The notes beneath the pieces are model-generated. The model did not search any database. It saw only the letters and a program-made list of their open reading frames with translations, and was not told the DNA's origin. A program made the position numbers and the translations under genes. From Chloranthus sessilifolius (taxonomy: Eukaryota > Streptophyta > Magnoliopsida > Chloranthales > Chloranthaceae): 64,000 bases of DNA. The stretch's first letter is position 1. Every line of letters begins with the position of its first letter. Location: assembly GCA_021018995.1 (NCBI GenBank), contig CM037592.1, positions 79,363,301 through 79,427,300 of the forward strand, in the 5' to 3' direction. This document shows positions 46,293 to 57,027 of the stretch, one piece after another.

Positions 46293-46556
46293 CCATAGAT
46301 TAGGCATCCCCTTGCCTCCCCTTGCCTCCACTTGACAAATAAAAAATGTAACTGTAATTTTTAATGTCTACCTAGATTATGCATTCGGCAAGAAACTGTA
46401 AGTAGGGGTAGTGCAATTTAACCAAGTTGTTGTTGATCTAGGTAGGCAAGTGGAGGCAAGTGGTAGTGCAATTTTTCTCCTACTTATGGACCAAGATGTT
46501 GTAGATGTAGTGCATTCGGCGAGAAGCTGAAGGACCAAAATTAAAAAGAAATATAT
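46293..46556. other. Scrambled junction of short inverted pieces
   Basis: It begins with a 3' untranslated fragment (CACCATAGATTAGGCATCCC, as at 40780), then holds two partial inverted copies of the gag-end segment at 38715-38790 (GCATTCGGCAAGAAACTG near 46382 and GCATTCGGCGAGAAGCTGA near 46512), with GGCAAGTGGAGGCAAGTGG between them. No gene. Confidence 0.65.
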
Positions 46557-47072
46557 TTAAGTTGTTTTTTCTTTGAAGAATAAATTAGATTCCATAGAAT
46601 TAATTACTTTTGTTTGTGGTGGACTAAAGAACTTAAATAGGAGACTATGTCTATTATATTGAGCATAGATACCATTTTCATCTACCTTAGTTAATGGTAA
46701 AATGGAGGTGATAAGAGGAGTACCAAGAATAACGATTTGTGTTAAATCTTTGATAAGTATAAAATTGGATGGAATACATACTCCATTATTACAAATCGAG
46801 ACATAATTTAATTTATATTTAATTTGTATTTTGTAACCACTAGTATTGTTTAGAGTTTGAGTAGTTTTATCAAAATATTGAGTAGGAACCAATCCTTCCT
46901 GTATGCAGTTTAAATCAGCTCCACTATCAATTAGAGTAATAGCATCTTTGATAGTAAATTCTTGATTAATTACCAAAGTGACTTGAATATACCATTTTTG
47001 AGCTATTACTTGACTCATGACATTGATTTGATTATTTGTTTGAGTATGAAGAGATTGCTTTTGTTTTCTCAT
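46557..47072 (-). pseudogene. Endogenous caulimovirid aspartic protease region
   Basis: A 171-residue open frame on the minus strand has the retropepsin active site DSGAD (near 46926), a following LNCIQEGLVP and the partner motif VILGTPLI near 46730, as in the protease part of caulimovirid polyproteins. It follows the coat-protein zinc knuckle in the expected order. RT and RNase H, which should come next, are absent: the sequence ends in scrambled retrotransposon DNA at 46556. It is an old incomplete insert. The closest genus (Florendovirus- or Petuvirus-like) is a guess. Confidence 0.72.
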
Positions 47073-48484
47073 CTCAGTTTTTAATGAATTAATTTCATAT
47101 TTAAGATCATTGATTGTAACAGGTCAAGGTATCGACTCATTATTTGAGTGTTGAATTTGAGGTTCTATTATTGGATTAGTAGTTTTGCTTGATAAGTCTA
47201 ATAAAGATGGTTGGATAGTTGTAGGAATATTGATACCAGAATTTTGGCAATCAATGTTTGGATTATTATAAGATGGAGAAAAATTAGATTTTGTCTGGAG
47301 AAGTTTTGGATCTTTGTCATAATTTGGTATGATTTTTTTTTATCTTACACCTATTGTCCTAATGACCAGATTTGAGACATTTATAACACTGAATGTGTTC
47401 TTGTGCTTTTTATTTGCATTTAGATTTCTTCGACAAAGAAGAATCATGAATTGTTTGAGTTTTTTGCTTATAAAAGCTTGGAGGATAAGATTTAGCTTTA
47501 GGATTATCTATTGTTTGAGTTAAAACATTTATTTAGAAATTTGGTTGTTTTATCTTTTTCTTGCAAGACAAAAGTTTTAATTGAGATTTTAATTGTTGAA
47601 TAAATTCATTTTCGGGATTAGAATCAAATGTTCTAATAGAAGTACTAGCTTGTAAAGTTGTATTAGAATCCAAGGTTGTACTAGGACATTGTCCTGGAGG
47701 ATGATAGGAATTTACAATAGGTTTACTGAAAGCTGTGGCTTCCAAAGTTGTTGTTGAATTTGGTTGAGTGAGTGTTAAGGCTTCAACAGGAGGATGAACC
47801 GTTTGAACAGTTAAGTCATCCAGTTTCTGCCATTCTTTTTGGAAATCTTCAAGAAGAAATATTCTTCTTTCATCTTGAGACATTTCATAATATTTTATTG
47901 CTTTAAACCAAGTAACAAATAGAATGATATGATAAAAGGTTTTAATATATGTATAAAATTGTTCTTTGAATTCTTACAATTTTGATGCAGAAAACTTTTG
48001 AAAATACCATGCACGAAATGATGCATATTTTTCTTGCTGAAATTTAGCATTTATTTCTTGTCTATTAATAACAAAAAATTTTGGTTTTGTGTAAGCCATA
48101 AAAACTCTGTTAAGAAAGTGAGAAATTCATCTCGCTAGCGGTAGGAGATTCCCTCTGCTGTTGGGTATATATCTCATGAGGAATTTGTTATTCAGAAACA
48201 TGAATTTCTTCAAGATTAGATTGATTATATTCAGAAGGAACATATGAGTTAGCTTCTGAATAAGATGATCGAGCGGTCGAGGGTATAGAAACTCTATAAG
48301 AATCTCGAGATCTCGAATCAGAAAAATAACTCATGTAAGAAGTTCTGTGGGATGTAGATCTATCAAATTTTAAGATTACATCTCCTCGGTTATTTTGAAT
48401 AATTTATTCAATTTCTTGGTTTAAAATTGGTTTATGAGGGACAGCTTGAGGTATACTCCAAGTATCTGGAAAAGTAATATTTTT
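47073..48484 (-). pseudogene. Endogenous caulimovirid coat-protein region (broken)
   Basis: Three pieces on the minus strand are recognisable. A 41-residue frame at 47974-48099 starts MAYTKPKFFVINRQ. A 116-residue frame lies at 47533-47883. A CCHC zinc knuckle at 47347-47388 (C-x2-C-x4-H-x4-C) is interrupted by a TAG right after the histidine. The Ser/Arg-rich stretch near 48250-48350 links this region to the movement protein. Frameshifts and many stops separate the pieces. The zinc knuckle and order support coat protein / nucleocapsid. Confidence 0.6.
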
Positions 48485-48760
48485 CTATTCAATTAATTTA
48501 GGAGTGGTAACATTGGTTGTTGTGCTATTAGTCTTAATTAAGACTATCTTTTCTGGTGCAGTTTGATAATTAAGTTTGGGAGCCAGGGAATTCATCACCT
48601 TATAATGAAGGCGATAGACTAGAGCAATAGTCTTTGATCCAAGCATAAGGTTGTATCCTTCAGTTTGTAAATTAAGGATATAAACATGTAAAATATTTTT
48701 ATCTATTAAAGATAAAGTTAAGTTTGGAAAAATATTGTAGTAGACTAGACTAAGGCATAG
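48485..48760 (-). pseudogene. Endogenous caulimovirid movement-protein fragment, copy 2
   Basis: The minus-strand frame contains VYYNIFPNLTLSLID and ALVYRLHYKVMNSL, typical of the end of a caulimovirid movement protein (cell-to-cell transport, 30K family). The residues coded right of 48760 belong to the Tat-2 LTR, so the insertion cut the gene. The missing N-terminal part probably lies beyond Tat-2, outside the window. Confidence 0.75.
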
Positions 48761-49163
48761 TGTAGACACCCAAATTTGGCCTAAGGCCCGATCGAAACAC
48801 TTTTCGAGAGAGGTGTAATTTTGAGCTTTTGATGGCATGTATGGAACCCTTAGAAATTACCCCAAACCCTTAAGAATCACCCTAGATCCCTTAGGAACCT
48901 ACCTCGAACCTTTAGAAACCAATCCCGACCCTTAGAACCCATTCCGAACCCTAAACCTAACCTTCCCGAGCAATGGATGAAGAGTGTTACATCAGGACTA
49001 GCTGAACTCTTTTACTAATATTAAATCATATACTATTGAAAAGAGGACTTCTCCAGCTTCCCAGCGGTCTAAGAATCACCCCAATCGGAGGTATACGTCA
49101 AAAGATATGGCAAACCAAGCCCGGAGGGCATAAATGTGAAGTCATGTGGGCCCCTTAGGGACT

Positions 49164-49369
49164 TGGCGCAACTAATAGTTGCGCTAGCATTAAAATTTTC
49201 CTAGCGCAACTAATAGTTGCGCTAGGCCATTTTTCCCTTATTTTAGGCCTGGCGCAACTAATAGTTGCGCCAAATTCAAAAGTGGGCCCCATCCTCGCGA
49301 GCTGACTTCCAGGCACTGTACATTACTGTTTTATTGTACATTTGCCTGGTATAACTATTAGTTGCGCTA
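49164..49369. repeat. Four 23-25 bp palindromes in Tat-2 LTR U3
   Basis: Copies at 49164-49186, 49201-49225, 49250-49272 and 49347-49369. The second is a perfect 12-base inverted repeat (CTAGCGCAACTA and TAGTTGCGCTAG) around one A, and the third is perfect for the TGGCGC form. Spacings are 38, 48 and 97 bases, the last about twice 48. The group is about 285-490 bases before the TATA box. Confidence 0.9.
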
Positions 49370-49652
49370 GGCATATGAACAGTAACTGTTGGGATTTGTC
49401 CTGAATTTCATATTTGGGGTTTGACTTGTTGACCACCTTGACCTTTAGGGTATGTTTTGCTAGTTCTGTTGCACCCTTTTGAAGCCTATTTGAATCCCTT
49501 TAAGTGGCTTAAGGCCTCACCCCATCATCCACCATTGGAGGACCTTCTCACACATTTCAAGGCTCAAAAAACCCTAGGAATCCTTAGATGTGAGATTACC
49601 TAATTGCTAAATCCATTTAGCTTTTAAGTGGTCTCCTAATCCACTCATTTCC

Positions 49653-49661
49653 TATAAATAG
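49653..49661 (+). promoter_or_regulatory. TATA box of Tat-2 LTR
   Basis: TATAAATAG, in the same context as Tat-1 20864-20872. Confidence 0.75.
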
Positions 49662-50381
49662 AGCCCCCCTCCCCTTGGTTTAAGGGTTGAGAATTTTGCT
49701 TAAGAGAGAAAGAGCTCCAAGTGAGAAGTTCTTCCTCCCTTTGGTGCACTATTTTCACCTAAAATCCAGAATTCAAAAACTCTTCCCAAGCTTGGTCTTA
49801 CACCCAAAACCCCTAGCCCAGGTGTGTGTAATCCCCTAGCCTCTCTTCTCCATCTCCTAGCTAGTAGGCCTTAGTGGTTAGAACCCCTTTTTCCACCATT
49901 CAAGCCTCCAAAAGCTCATCAAAAGCAAGCAAAGGCTCCTCTACGGTGCTACAAGGGCCCTAGGGCTCCGGCTCTCCCCTTTCTTCTCCTATCTCCTTCT
50001 AGCTCTCTCCATCCTCCCATTTGTGTTGTTACACCGCCGACTTTTCGATAGGAACGGAGGGGCACAAATAGGATTCTAAGCCCTTTTGGGCAGGAGGAAG
50101 CTATTTTCTTTTCTTTTACTTCATTTTATTTTTGGCCATTAGTAGAGACCGCGTTAAGCGGGTTGATCGGGTGCCTAACACTTTCCTGATCGATAACCGA
50201 AGCCCCTACCCAAGAGCCTTTGGTGCGGACCGGATTCAGAGTCATATTTTTAGCACTTAGGTGCTCATAAAAATGAACTAGGTATCCCGAGACACCGAAA
50301 GCTCCGGGTGGCGACTCTATATTTTTCGTTAGAGAGCACATCGTCGCGACGGGATCGTCTCAATTCCCACGGTTGCACAGA

Positions 50382-50399
50382 TGATGACTCTGCTGGGGA
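50382..50399 (+). other. Primer-binding site of Tat-2 (decayed)
   Basis: TGATGACTCTGCTGGGGA, two bases after the LTR. Against Tat-1 it has GC changed to AT at positions 3-4. Confidence 0.7.
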
Positions 50400-50549
50400 G
50401 TAGCTTGTAGAGCTTCCCCTTGAACTTGGCCTTGTTATTTTTTATTTTTACTAACATGTTATTGCTATTTTTTTAGTTTATTTTTGATGTTTTTTTACTC
50501 ACCCCTCCGATTAAGTCGTTTTACTTACCCTTACCTTTCCGTCATTTAT

Positions 50550-50712
50550 GAGCCTTAGCCGATTGGCGAGCCTATATGCGCATTGTCTTTTAAAACTCCT
50601 TACTTTTCCATTATTTTAGTGCCTTAGCCGATTGGCAGGCCTACTTGAGCTTTGTCTTTTAATTCATTTAAATTTCCATCATTTAAAGTGTCTTAGCCAA
50701 TTGGCGGGCCTA
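50550..50712. repeat. Three 69-bp leader units (Tat-2)
   Basis: Units start at 50550, 50619 and 50688, exactly 69 bases apart, with cores TTAGCCGATTGGCGAG, TTAGCCGATTGGCAGG and TTAGCCAATTGGCGGG. They match the Tat-1 units in number and spacing. Confidence 0.82.
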
Positions 50713-51235
50713 CTTGTGCACTCATATCCCAACAGTGGACGCCGGCCCGTAGTGGCGGCACGGGATAATCACCCCCGGTCTTTGAACTAAAGAAAACTTC
50801 CCAAAAAAAGAAAAAAGCTTTGAAAAAAATTAAAATTGAACCAAGTTAGGGAGCTTAATTAATCTATTTTTACGGGGTAGATTTTTAAAGGGTTGTTGGG
50901 TGGGTTTAGGCACACATACAAACACCCGGGTCTTAGTATGGCGGCAGCCCCTAGTGGTGATGATCCAGAAAAGTCCCAGCTCACCTAGTATCTGAGAAGG
51001 CACTCGCGTCGGAGGTATATCGGGTGGGTTCCCATTCCAAAAAGCTTAAAATCCTTGGGGAGCTCACTAGCGAGTTATACTGAACTCAAACCCTCTAGGT
51101 GCGGTGAGGAGAGAATCGATCACCAAAAAATAGCTCAGTTCCCGGAAGCCTAGCTTCAACAAAAACCAAAAAAAAAGAGACTCATTTCGGGCATTAGTGG
51201 TTGCTGTCTTCTGTTCTAGAGAACTAGTTTTTACC

Positions 51236-51401
51236 TGGCACAAGTATTAGTTGCACCAGTGTAAAAACACTGGAATTTATAACTGGCGCAACTAATAGTT
51301 GCGCCAGCTTTAAAATCCCAAGTTTTACCTTGGCGCAAGTAATAGTTGTGCTAGTGAAAAATTGGTCCCCTGCAACCTGGGCGCATGTATTAGTTGTGCC
51401 A
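51236..51401. repeat. Array of four 23-24 bp palindromes, 47-48 bp apart (Tat-2 leader)
   Basis: Copies start at 51236, 51284, 51331 and 51378. The second has perfect arms TGGCGCAACTA and TAGTTGCGCCA. It corresponds to the Tat-1 array at 22472-22637 in position, number and spacing. Confidence 0.9.
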
Positions 51402-51901
51402 GGTTTATTTATCAGCCCACCAGCCCGAATCCTTGGCCCTTTTTACATCCCGAGTTCCCCGATTAGTGTGCTTAGTGCCTTGTTTGGGCCCCGCCATCTC
51501 CGAAACCCAATACGCCCCCGTCGGTTAAGAGAAGGCAACTTCTTTTTCGCTCATTCCAAGGGATCGGGTTGTTTGCCTCAATTTCCGTGCCTTCAATAGA
51601 TCGAAGGTTCTCCTTCGATTCTTTCGAAGTGCATCGAAATCGTCGCCGCGGGTCTTGAATTAAGGTATGAAGGCCACCCAAAAAGGGAGTTCCAAGGCCT
51701 CAGAACCTTTGTTTTCCAAAAGCTTTTTTTCAAGAGAATTCAAAAAAAAAATATATATATATATAATCAAAACCCAAAAAAAAATAGATAGTTTGTGGTG
51801 TCGGCACAACGACATCATCTTGCTCTCCGTCATCCCATAGGGGAAGAAGGAGGATCTTTGGGCCTTATCCAAGGCACCCTTACCCGACCCGCTCTCGTAG
51901 A

Positions 51902-53429
51902 ATGTCGTGGGTAGTGGACCCAACTTACGCCGATCTCGACTCATCCCCACCACATTCTCCAACCCACTCCCATTCGGGAGAAGTCTTTTCCACCATCCCC
52001 CTCACCCAACCCCCTTTTACCATTATCGGCCCATTTGGCGCCCCCATTTTCCCAACCGATACCCCTCAAAATATCCTAAGTCCTACCCCCCATTCTCCAT
52101 CTTTTGCCCAAACCATGCCCATGCCAAACCCATTTTCCCAATCCACATCTATGCCCCAATTCCCATCATCCCCCTATAGACCCGATCCACCCACATTCAC
52201 ATACACTACTTCCGCCCTATCCGCCCCTCCACAAAATCCCCCATCCATCCGGGTCATGCCCATTTTTACCAGGGCCATGCCCAACTTTCCTCATCCCTCC
52301 TCATCATGCCCCCCATCATCTCAAAACATACCCAATGCATCCCCTCATCCACCCGATACCCCCACCTACCGTGGCCATGCCTGAATTATACCGGAGCCAT
52401 GCCTAATATTTCCACCACCTCCATCCCATCTATACCCCATCACCCCTTAAATCCCCCATCTCCATCCAACCCTTCCTCCATGACCATGATGGAGGAGATG
52501 TTCCAAGCCTATTCCATGTGGAAGGCTTCTCAAAATACCTCCTCTCCTCCACACCCCATGAACCCATCCCATACCCTAGCCAATCTCCATGCCTCACTCC
52601 CCCATGACCCCCATCAACCCCCCATAATCCACACCACCCAAACCCCCATTACCCACTTACCCCAAGGCCCCATGGTCCAATCTCCAAACTCCCACATACC
52701 CCAAGGCCCATTGGCTCAAACTCCCTTTTTTCACATATCCCAGGGGCCCATGGTTCAATACCCCACCACCGAAACCTACCAGGGCCCATGACCCAGACCC
52801 ACCAAGGGCCCATGGCCCATATCCATCAAAGCCCATTGGGCCAGACCTACCAAGGGCCCATGGTCCAAACCCACCAAGGGCCTATGGATCAGACCCATCA
52901 AGGGCCCACGGGGCTAGATCTACCACGGGCCCATGGCCCAGACCCATCAAGGCCCATTGGGCTAGACCCACCAAGGGCCCGTGACCCAAACCTACCAAGG
53001 GTCCATGGCCCAAACCTATTAGTGGCCCATGACCCAAAATGACCAAGGGTTCATGGCCCAAACCCGAACCCCACACTCACACCTTCCACAACACCCCCAA
53101 CATTTAACCCAACCTTCACAGCTGGGTCAAACCCATGTCATCCCCCAAACCCAATTCTCCCATGGCCCTACACCCCAAGGCCATCTCTAAACCCTCCCCC
53201 ATACCCAATGGCCCTATCAGGCCCCACCTCAAAACCAAATTCCCATCACCCAACAAACCTTTTCTCACCCCCAATGGGCTCACCCAACCCCCACTCATGT
53301 CATTCCCATCCAACCCATGCCACAATAACAGGAGAATCCCATCCTCACTATATATTATGTCGACCAGTAGTATGAAGAGGACGAGATTAGGAATAGCGGG
53401 GCCTATGCTGGGGCTTTGACCGGCCTCAA
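51902..53429 (+). pseudogene. gag: Tat-2 gag, proline-rich N-terminal part
   Basis: The start ATG at 51902 (MSWVVDPTYADLDSSPPHSP) is conserved with Tat-1. A long Pro/Ser/His-rich disordered region runs through three frames (frameshifts near 52320 and 52790). It contains the MTMMEEMFQAYSMWKAS helix near 52480 and then the 8-residue repeats. The last open part ends at 53419 (PTHATITGES is in another frame). Broken. Confidence 0.8.
52786..53060 (+). repeat. 24-bp coding minisatellite in Tat-2 gag
   Basis: About eleven or twelve 24-base units with core CAAGGGCCCATGGCCCAGAC encode Gln-Gly-Pro-Met-x-Gln-Thr-His-like repeats. The units drift in the last third (GGCCCATTGGGCTAGAC). Unit number differs from Tat-1. 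Confidence 0.85.
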
Positions 53430-55342
53430 CCCTCCTCCCATAACTTCCCATACCCTGGTGGATTAGAGTGAAGTCCAACCAACTGCCGAAAAAATAGCTC
53501 CCGTGTCTAAAGAATCAAAGCAACTGAAAGAACAATTGGATAAAATACAGAAGTAGTTAATGAAAATGGGTGGTACTGAAATCCATGTCACAGACTTCAT
53601 AGAATTATGCCTATTCGCTGAGGTCCCCCTGCCCCCCAAATTCAAAATGTCAGCCTTCGACAAATATAATGGCACTGCAATCCCTCTGCGCTTTGAAGTC
53701 CCTCTTGTGGGGACATGTGCGTCTGAGGGGAGGACGAAAGACTATTAATAAAAGTCTTTCAAAAGAGTCTGACCGGTCCGACTTTGAGATGGTTCACATC
53801 TTTAGAACCATCTATGATGAAAATGTGGAGGGACTTGACACATCTCTTTCAAGAATAGTATGTCTACAATATAGACATCGAGCCGTGTAAGTTCGACTTG
53901 GCCCGTTTAAAGCAGAACCAGAATGAGACCTTCAGCAACTACTTGGGGCGATGGAGAGCACTGACAGCTCAAGTTAGAAATAGAATACCAGACGATGAGC
54001 AGATAGAGATGATTTCAAAGAACACTCTGCCAGTAATCTCAGACTTTTTGGTGTACCAACAGTAGACCATCTTTGCTGATCTGGTGAGAACTGCTAATTA
54101 ATGCGAGGACACCATCAGGGAGGGGCGTCTGAATAAGTACGTGCCAAGTGGACCCAGTGGGGTTAGAAGATTTTCAGAGCAGAGGAACGAGAAGAGAACA
54201 GGGGGCGATGTCCAAAACATAGTCAATACTAGGACCAATAATAATACTACCCCATTTCAATTTCAGGTAGCCCCACCAGCACTTGTTAGGCCTGAGCAGA
54301 CGCAAAGAATGGGGAATGGGCAAGGAATGCAAATGACCCTGGAACAGAGGAGAGCCCAGTACGATCTAGTCTTCACACGTCTGGGGCAATCATTGAGTGT
54401 ACTTTTACCCCTGTTAGTAGAAAAGGGATTAGTGGCTATCTGCCAACCACAACCTCCTCCTCACCCAATCTCAAGGAACTATGACCCAAATACCTACTGT
54501 AATTTTCATCAGGGTCCGGGTCACCCTACTGATCGCTGCTTCCCATTGAAGCACGCCATCCAGGATTTGATCGATGCCGAGAAAATCATTCCCCCTGCAC
54601 CCTCCCAGCATGCTAATATTCACCAAGTGCCACTACCCCCACATCCCACCGGAGAAGCAGGTCCCAAACCCACCGTTGGAATGATAGAAGATGAGGAGGA
54701 GTTTGAATTTGACCCATCCGATTATATCAGTGATCGGGAGAATTATGTGACACCATGGACAGGGAATGATGAAGAAAGGAATGTTGGGGTAATTGAACCC
54801 CTAAATATGTCTGAATATTTCTCCAACCCAACCCCACAATTTGAACCTTTGGATCTCCGACCATACTTTCCGTCTACCACACCCGTCAATTATATAAATA
54901 TCAATGCATACCAACCATACACCACAACCCCCATCAATTACCCTATAAGCCCCCAGGCCCCCAATCCTGCACCCGCACCCGCCAGTTAACAATGGCCTAC
55001 GCCCGCCCCATTTCAACTACCACCATACACACAACCCCCATCGATTACCCTTTAAGCCACCAGGCCCCCAATCTAACACCCGCACCCATCAGTTATCAAT
55101 GGCCTACGCCCACCCCATCACCCCCAGTTCAGCCATTGGCAAACTCCACCACCCCGATCAATTACTTAATGGCCCATCAGACCCCCCATCTGCCGCCAGC
55201 ACCCACCAGCTATCAATGGCCTATGTTTACCTCCTTCCCTCTAATGCCACCACCCTCAAGCTTCACCACCTCCATTTGGCCCAATCTTTCCACCCAATTC
55301 GCTGCCACCGAGGTGAATCAAGTATTACCCACACCTCCTTAG
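53430..55342 (+). pseudogene. gag: Tat-2 gag core and nucleocapsid region
   Basis: The Gag domain is present in pieces: MGGTEIHVTDFIELCLFAEV and LPPKFKMSAFDKYNGT (53560-53690), a frameshift at about 53690, then LARLKQNQNETFSNYLGRWR near 53900. An open frame at 54141-54989 holds the zinc-knuckle-like CNFHQGPGHPTDRCF (near 54500), QDLIDAEKII and an acidic patch (IEDEEEFEFDPSDYISDREN). A proline-rich tail with repeated PINYP-like and SYQWP-like segments continues to 55342. It would form the capsid and bind RNA. Broken by stops and shifts. Confidence 0.83.
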
Positions 55343-55513
55343 CCGACAGTACAAGTACCTCAAGGACCGGCAGCCATACCTTTCCAGCTCTCGGGACCAC
55401 CCACATATGATCCTCATCAGGTCCCGCTAAGCTACGAACAAACAAATGTCAATGCCGGCAGCAGCAACAGAGAAGGGGCAGTAGATTTTATTACCAAGTC
55501 AGGGAGGATATCA

Positions 55514-57027
55514 ATGCAGCCAGAAGCACCAGCTGCAGCACAGGCGCAACCCAAAGGAAAGAAAGACAGCGTGGTGAACCCCTTCGAGAAGATGAGTCGA
55601 GAACATATACTGGAGACTCAACTGAGAAGAATGCCTGCCCATATCACTGTATGGGATCTGTTGATAACGTCTCCACTCCATTTCCAAGCATTAATGGGCG
55701 TTAAAAATGCACATGTATCACTTCAAGTTAGCTCGGATGAAGTCGGGCAGATAATTGGTCAAGTGATGGCTCTAAATGCCATTTCATTTTCTGATGCCGA
55801 TCTACCCAAGGAAGGAGGTAGTCACTCAAAATCTTTGAATATAACCGTTGAGTCTGGAAATATGATTATCCCTTTGGTACTAATTAATAATGGGTCTACA
55901 TTGAATATATGCCCATTAAGAACCGCCACCAAGATCGGGCTTGATCTGTGCATGTTAAGGCCCACAAGAACCAGCGCTAGAGGGTTTGACAATACCAGGA
56001 GAGAAATAATGGGAGAAGTTGATCTTGAGCTGTTGATAGGGCCAATGACCTTTTCCATCTTGTTTCAAGTCATGGATATTAAATCTTCATTTAATCTGTT
56101 ATTGGAGCGCCCGTGGTTGCACGAGGTTGGAGCCATACCTTCCACATTGCACCAAAAACTCAAATTTACATCTGGGCATAAGATTATCACAATCATCGGA
56201 GAGGGGCACAGTGAGAAAGAAAAGGCCGCCAATAGCATTGAAAAACCCAACATACTGGATATACCGCACACTGCTGAGGATGTCGACCTCCACAGTTTTG
56301 AATATGAGGTGTTGGCTATACTCCCAGAACCCATTGAGGGCATCATGTCTAAAACAGGAGGCGGTATGGTAGCGGCAATGGCAATGCTCCAAAAGTAGGG
56401 TTATCAGAAAGGAAGGGGTTTGGGACCTATATTACAAGGAAGGAAAGAGCCGGTTATTGCCAAGGGGCAGAAGGTCAGATTCGGGCTAGGATACAAGCCC
56501 ACAGAACAAGAGGTCTGAGAGGCCAAAGAGAAAGCCAGGGTCGCCGCGACTGCAAGAGCTCGAGGAATCAACATAGAAAAGAAACCTCGCCCTAGGCCGC
56601 ACATTAGGGATTCCTTTGCCAGCGCAGGGGTCGTAAAGATCGATCGAAATGGGGCAACCCATTTGACCCCACACAAACCCACAGCCCCAATCCATCCCAC
56701 CAATCCCCAGATCTCCCTTCCCAGCTTGGAGATAGATTTGGTCGTGTTGTCCCTTTTCAAGGATCGACGGTCAGTACCTGAACAAACCCCCCCTGTGGTG
56801 AATCACCACAAAACTGAGTTATCATTTAAGGACATGATCTCAGACAAAATGGGGATCAATATGATGGAGGCTGACTCCAATGAGCCATATCAGTCAGCAC
56901 CCTCCATCCCAACAGGTAAAGAAGCGGCCCCTCAAGTACGCAACTGGGCATCTTTGCCCCAAACCCTAGAAGCGGGGAGTGACCTAACATTTGGCACCCG
57001 TTTCTAAAAAAAAATAACCTATAAAAA
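55514..57027 (+). pseudogene. Tat-2 protease with G-patch (broken, active site changed)
   Basis: One frame from 55514 to 57007 with only two internal stops (56396-56398 and about 56515). The protease active site reads NNGST: the catalytic Asp codon is AAT at 55886-55888 where Tat-1 keeps GAT, a G-to-A change that should abolish activity. ILFQVMDIKSSFNLLLERPW follows near 56060. The G-patch (GYQKGRGLG, near 56400) lies just after the first stop. The frame ends in TAA at 57005-57007, 20 bases before the probable splice donor. Confidence 0.87.

Larger units (their letters stand above)
48761..50379 (+). repeat. 5' LTR of Tat-2
   Basis: Starts TGTAGACACCCAAATTTGG and ends GGTTGCACA. It is homologous to the Tat-1 LTR but contains a group of four palindromes (49164-49369) that the Tat-1 LTR lacks. 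A TATA box is at 49653-49661. No gene. Confidence 0.9.

Noticed and set aside
49164..49369. Palindromes as separate MITE or foldback transposon insertions
   Set aside because: No target duplications flank single copies, and the even spacing and fixed number per group do not fit independent insertions.
52882..53076. Gly/Leu-rich minus-strand ORF over the gag minisatellite
   Set aside because: It is the complementary reading of the 24-bp repeat and drifts with it. The same holds for the minus-strand ORF at 23974-24168.
56065..56392. Minus-strand ORFs opposite the Tat protease
   Set aside because: They lie antisense to a clear protease domain, resemble nothing, and appear in both copies only because the sense strand is conserved.
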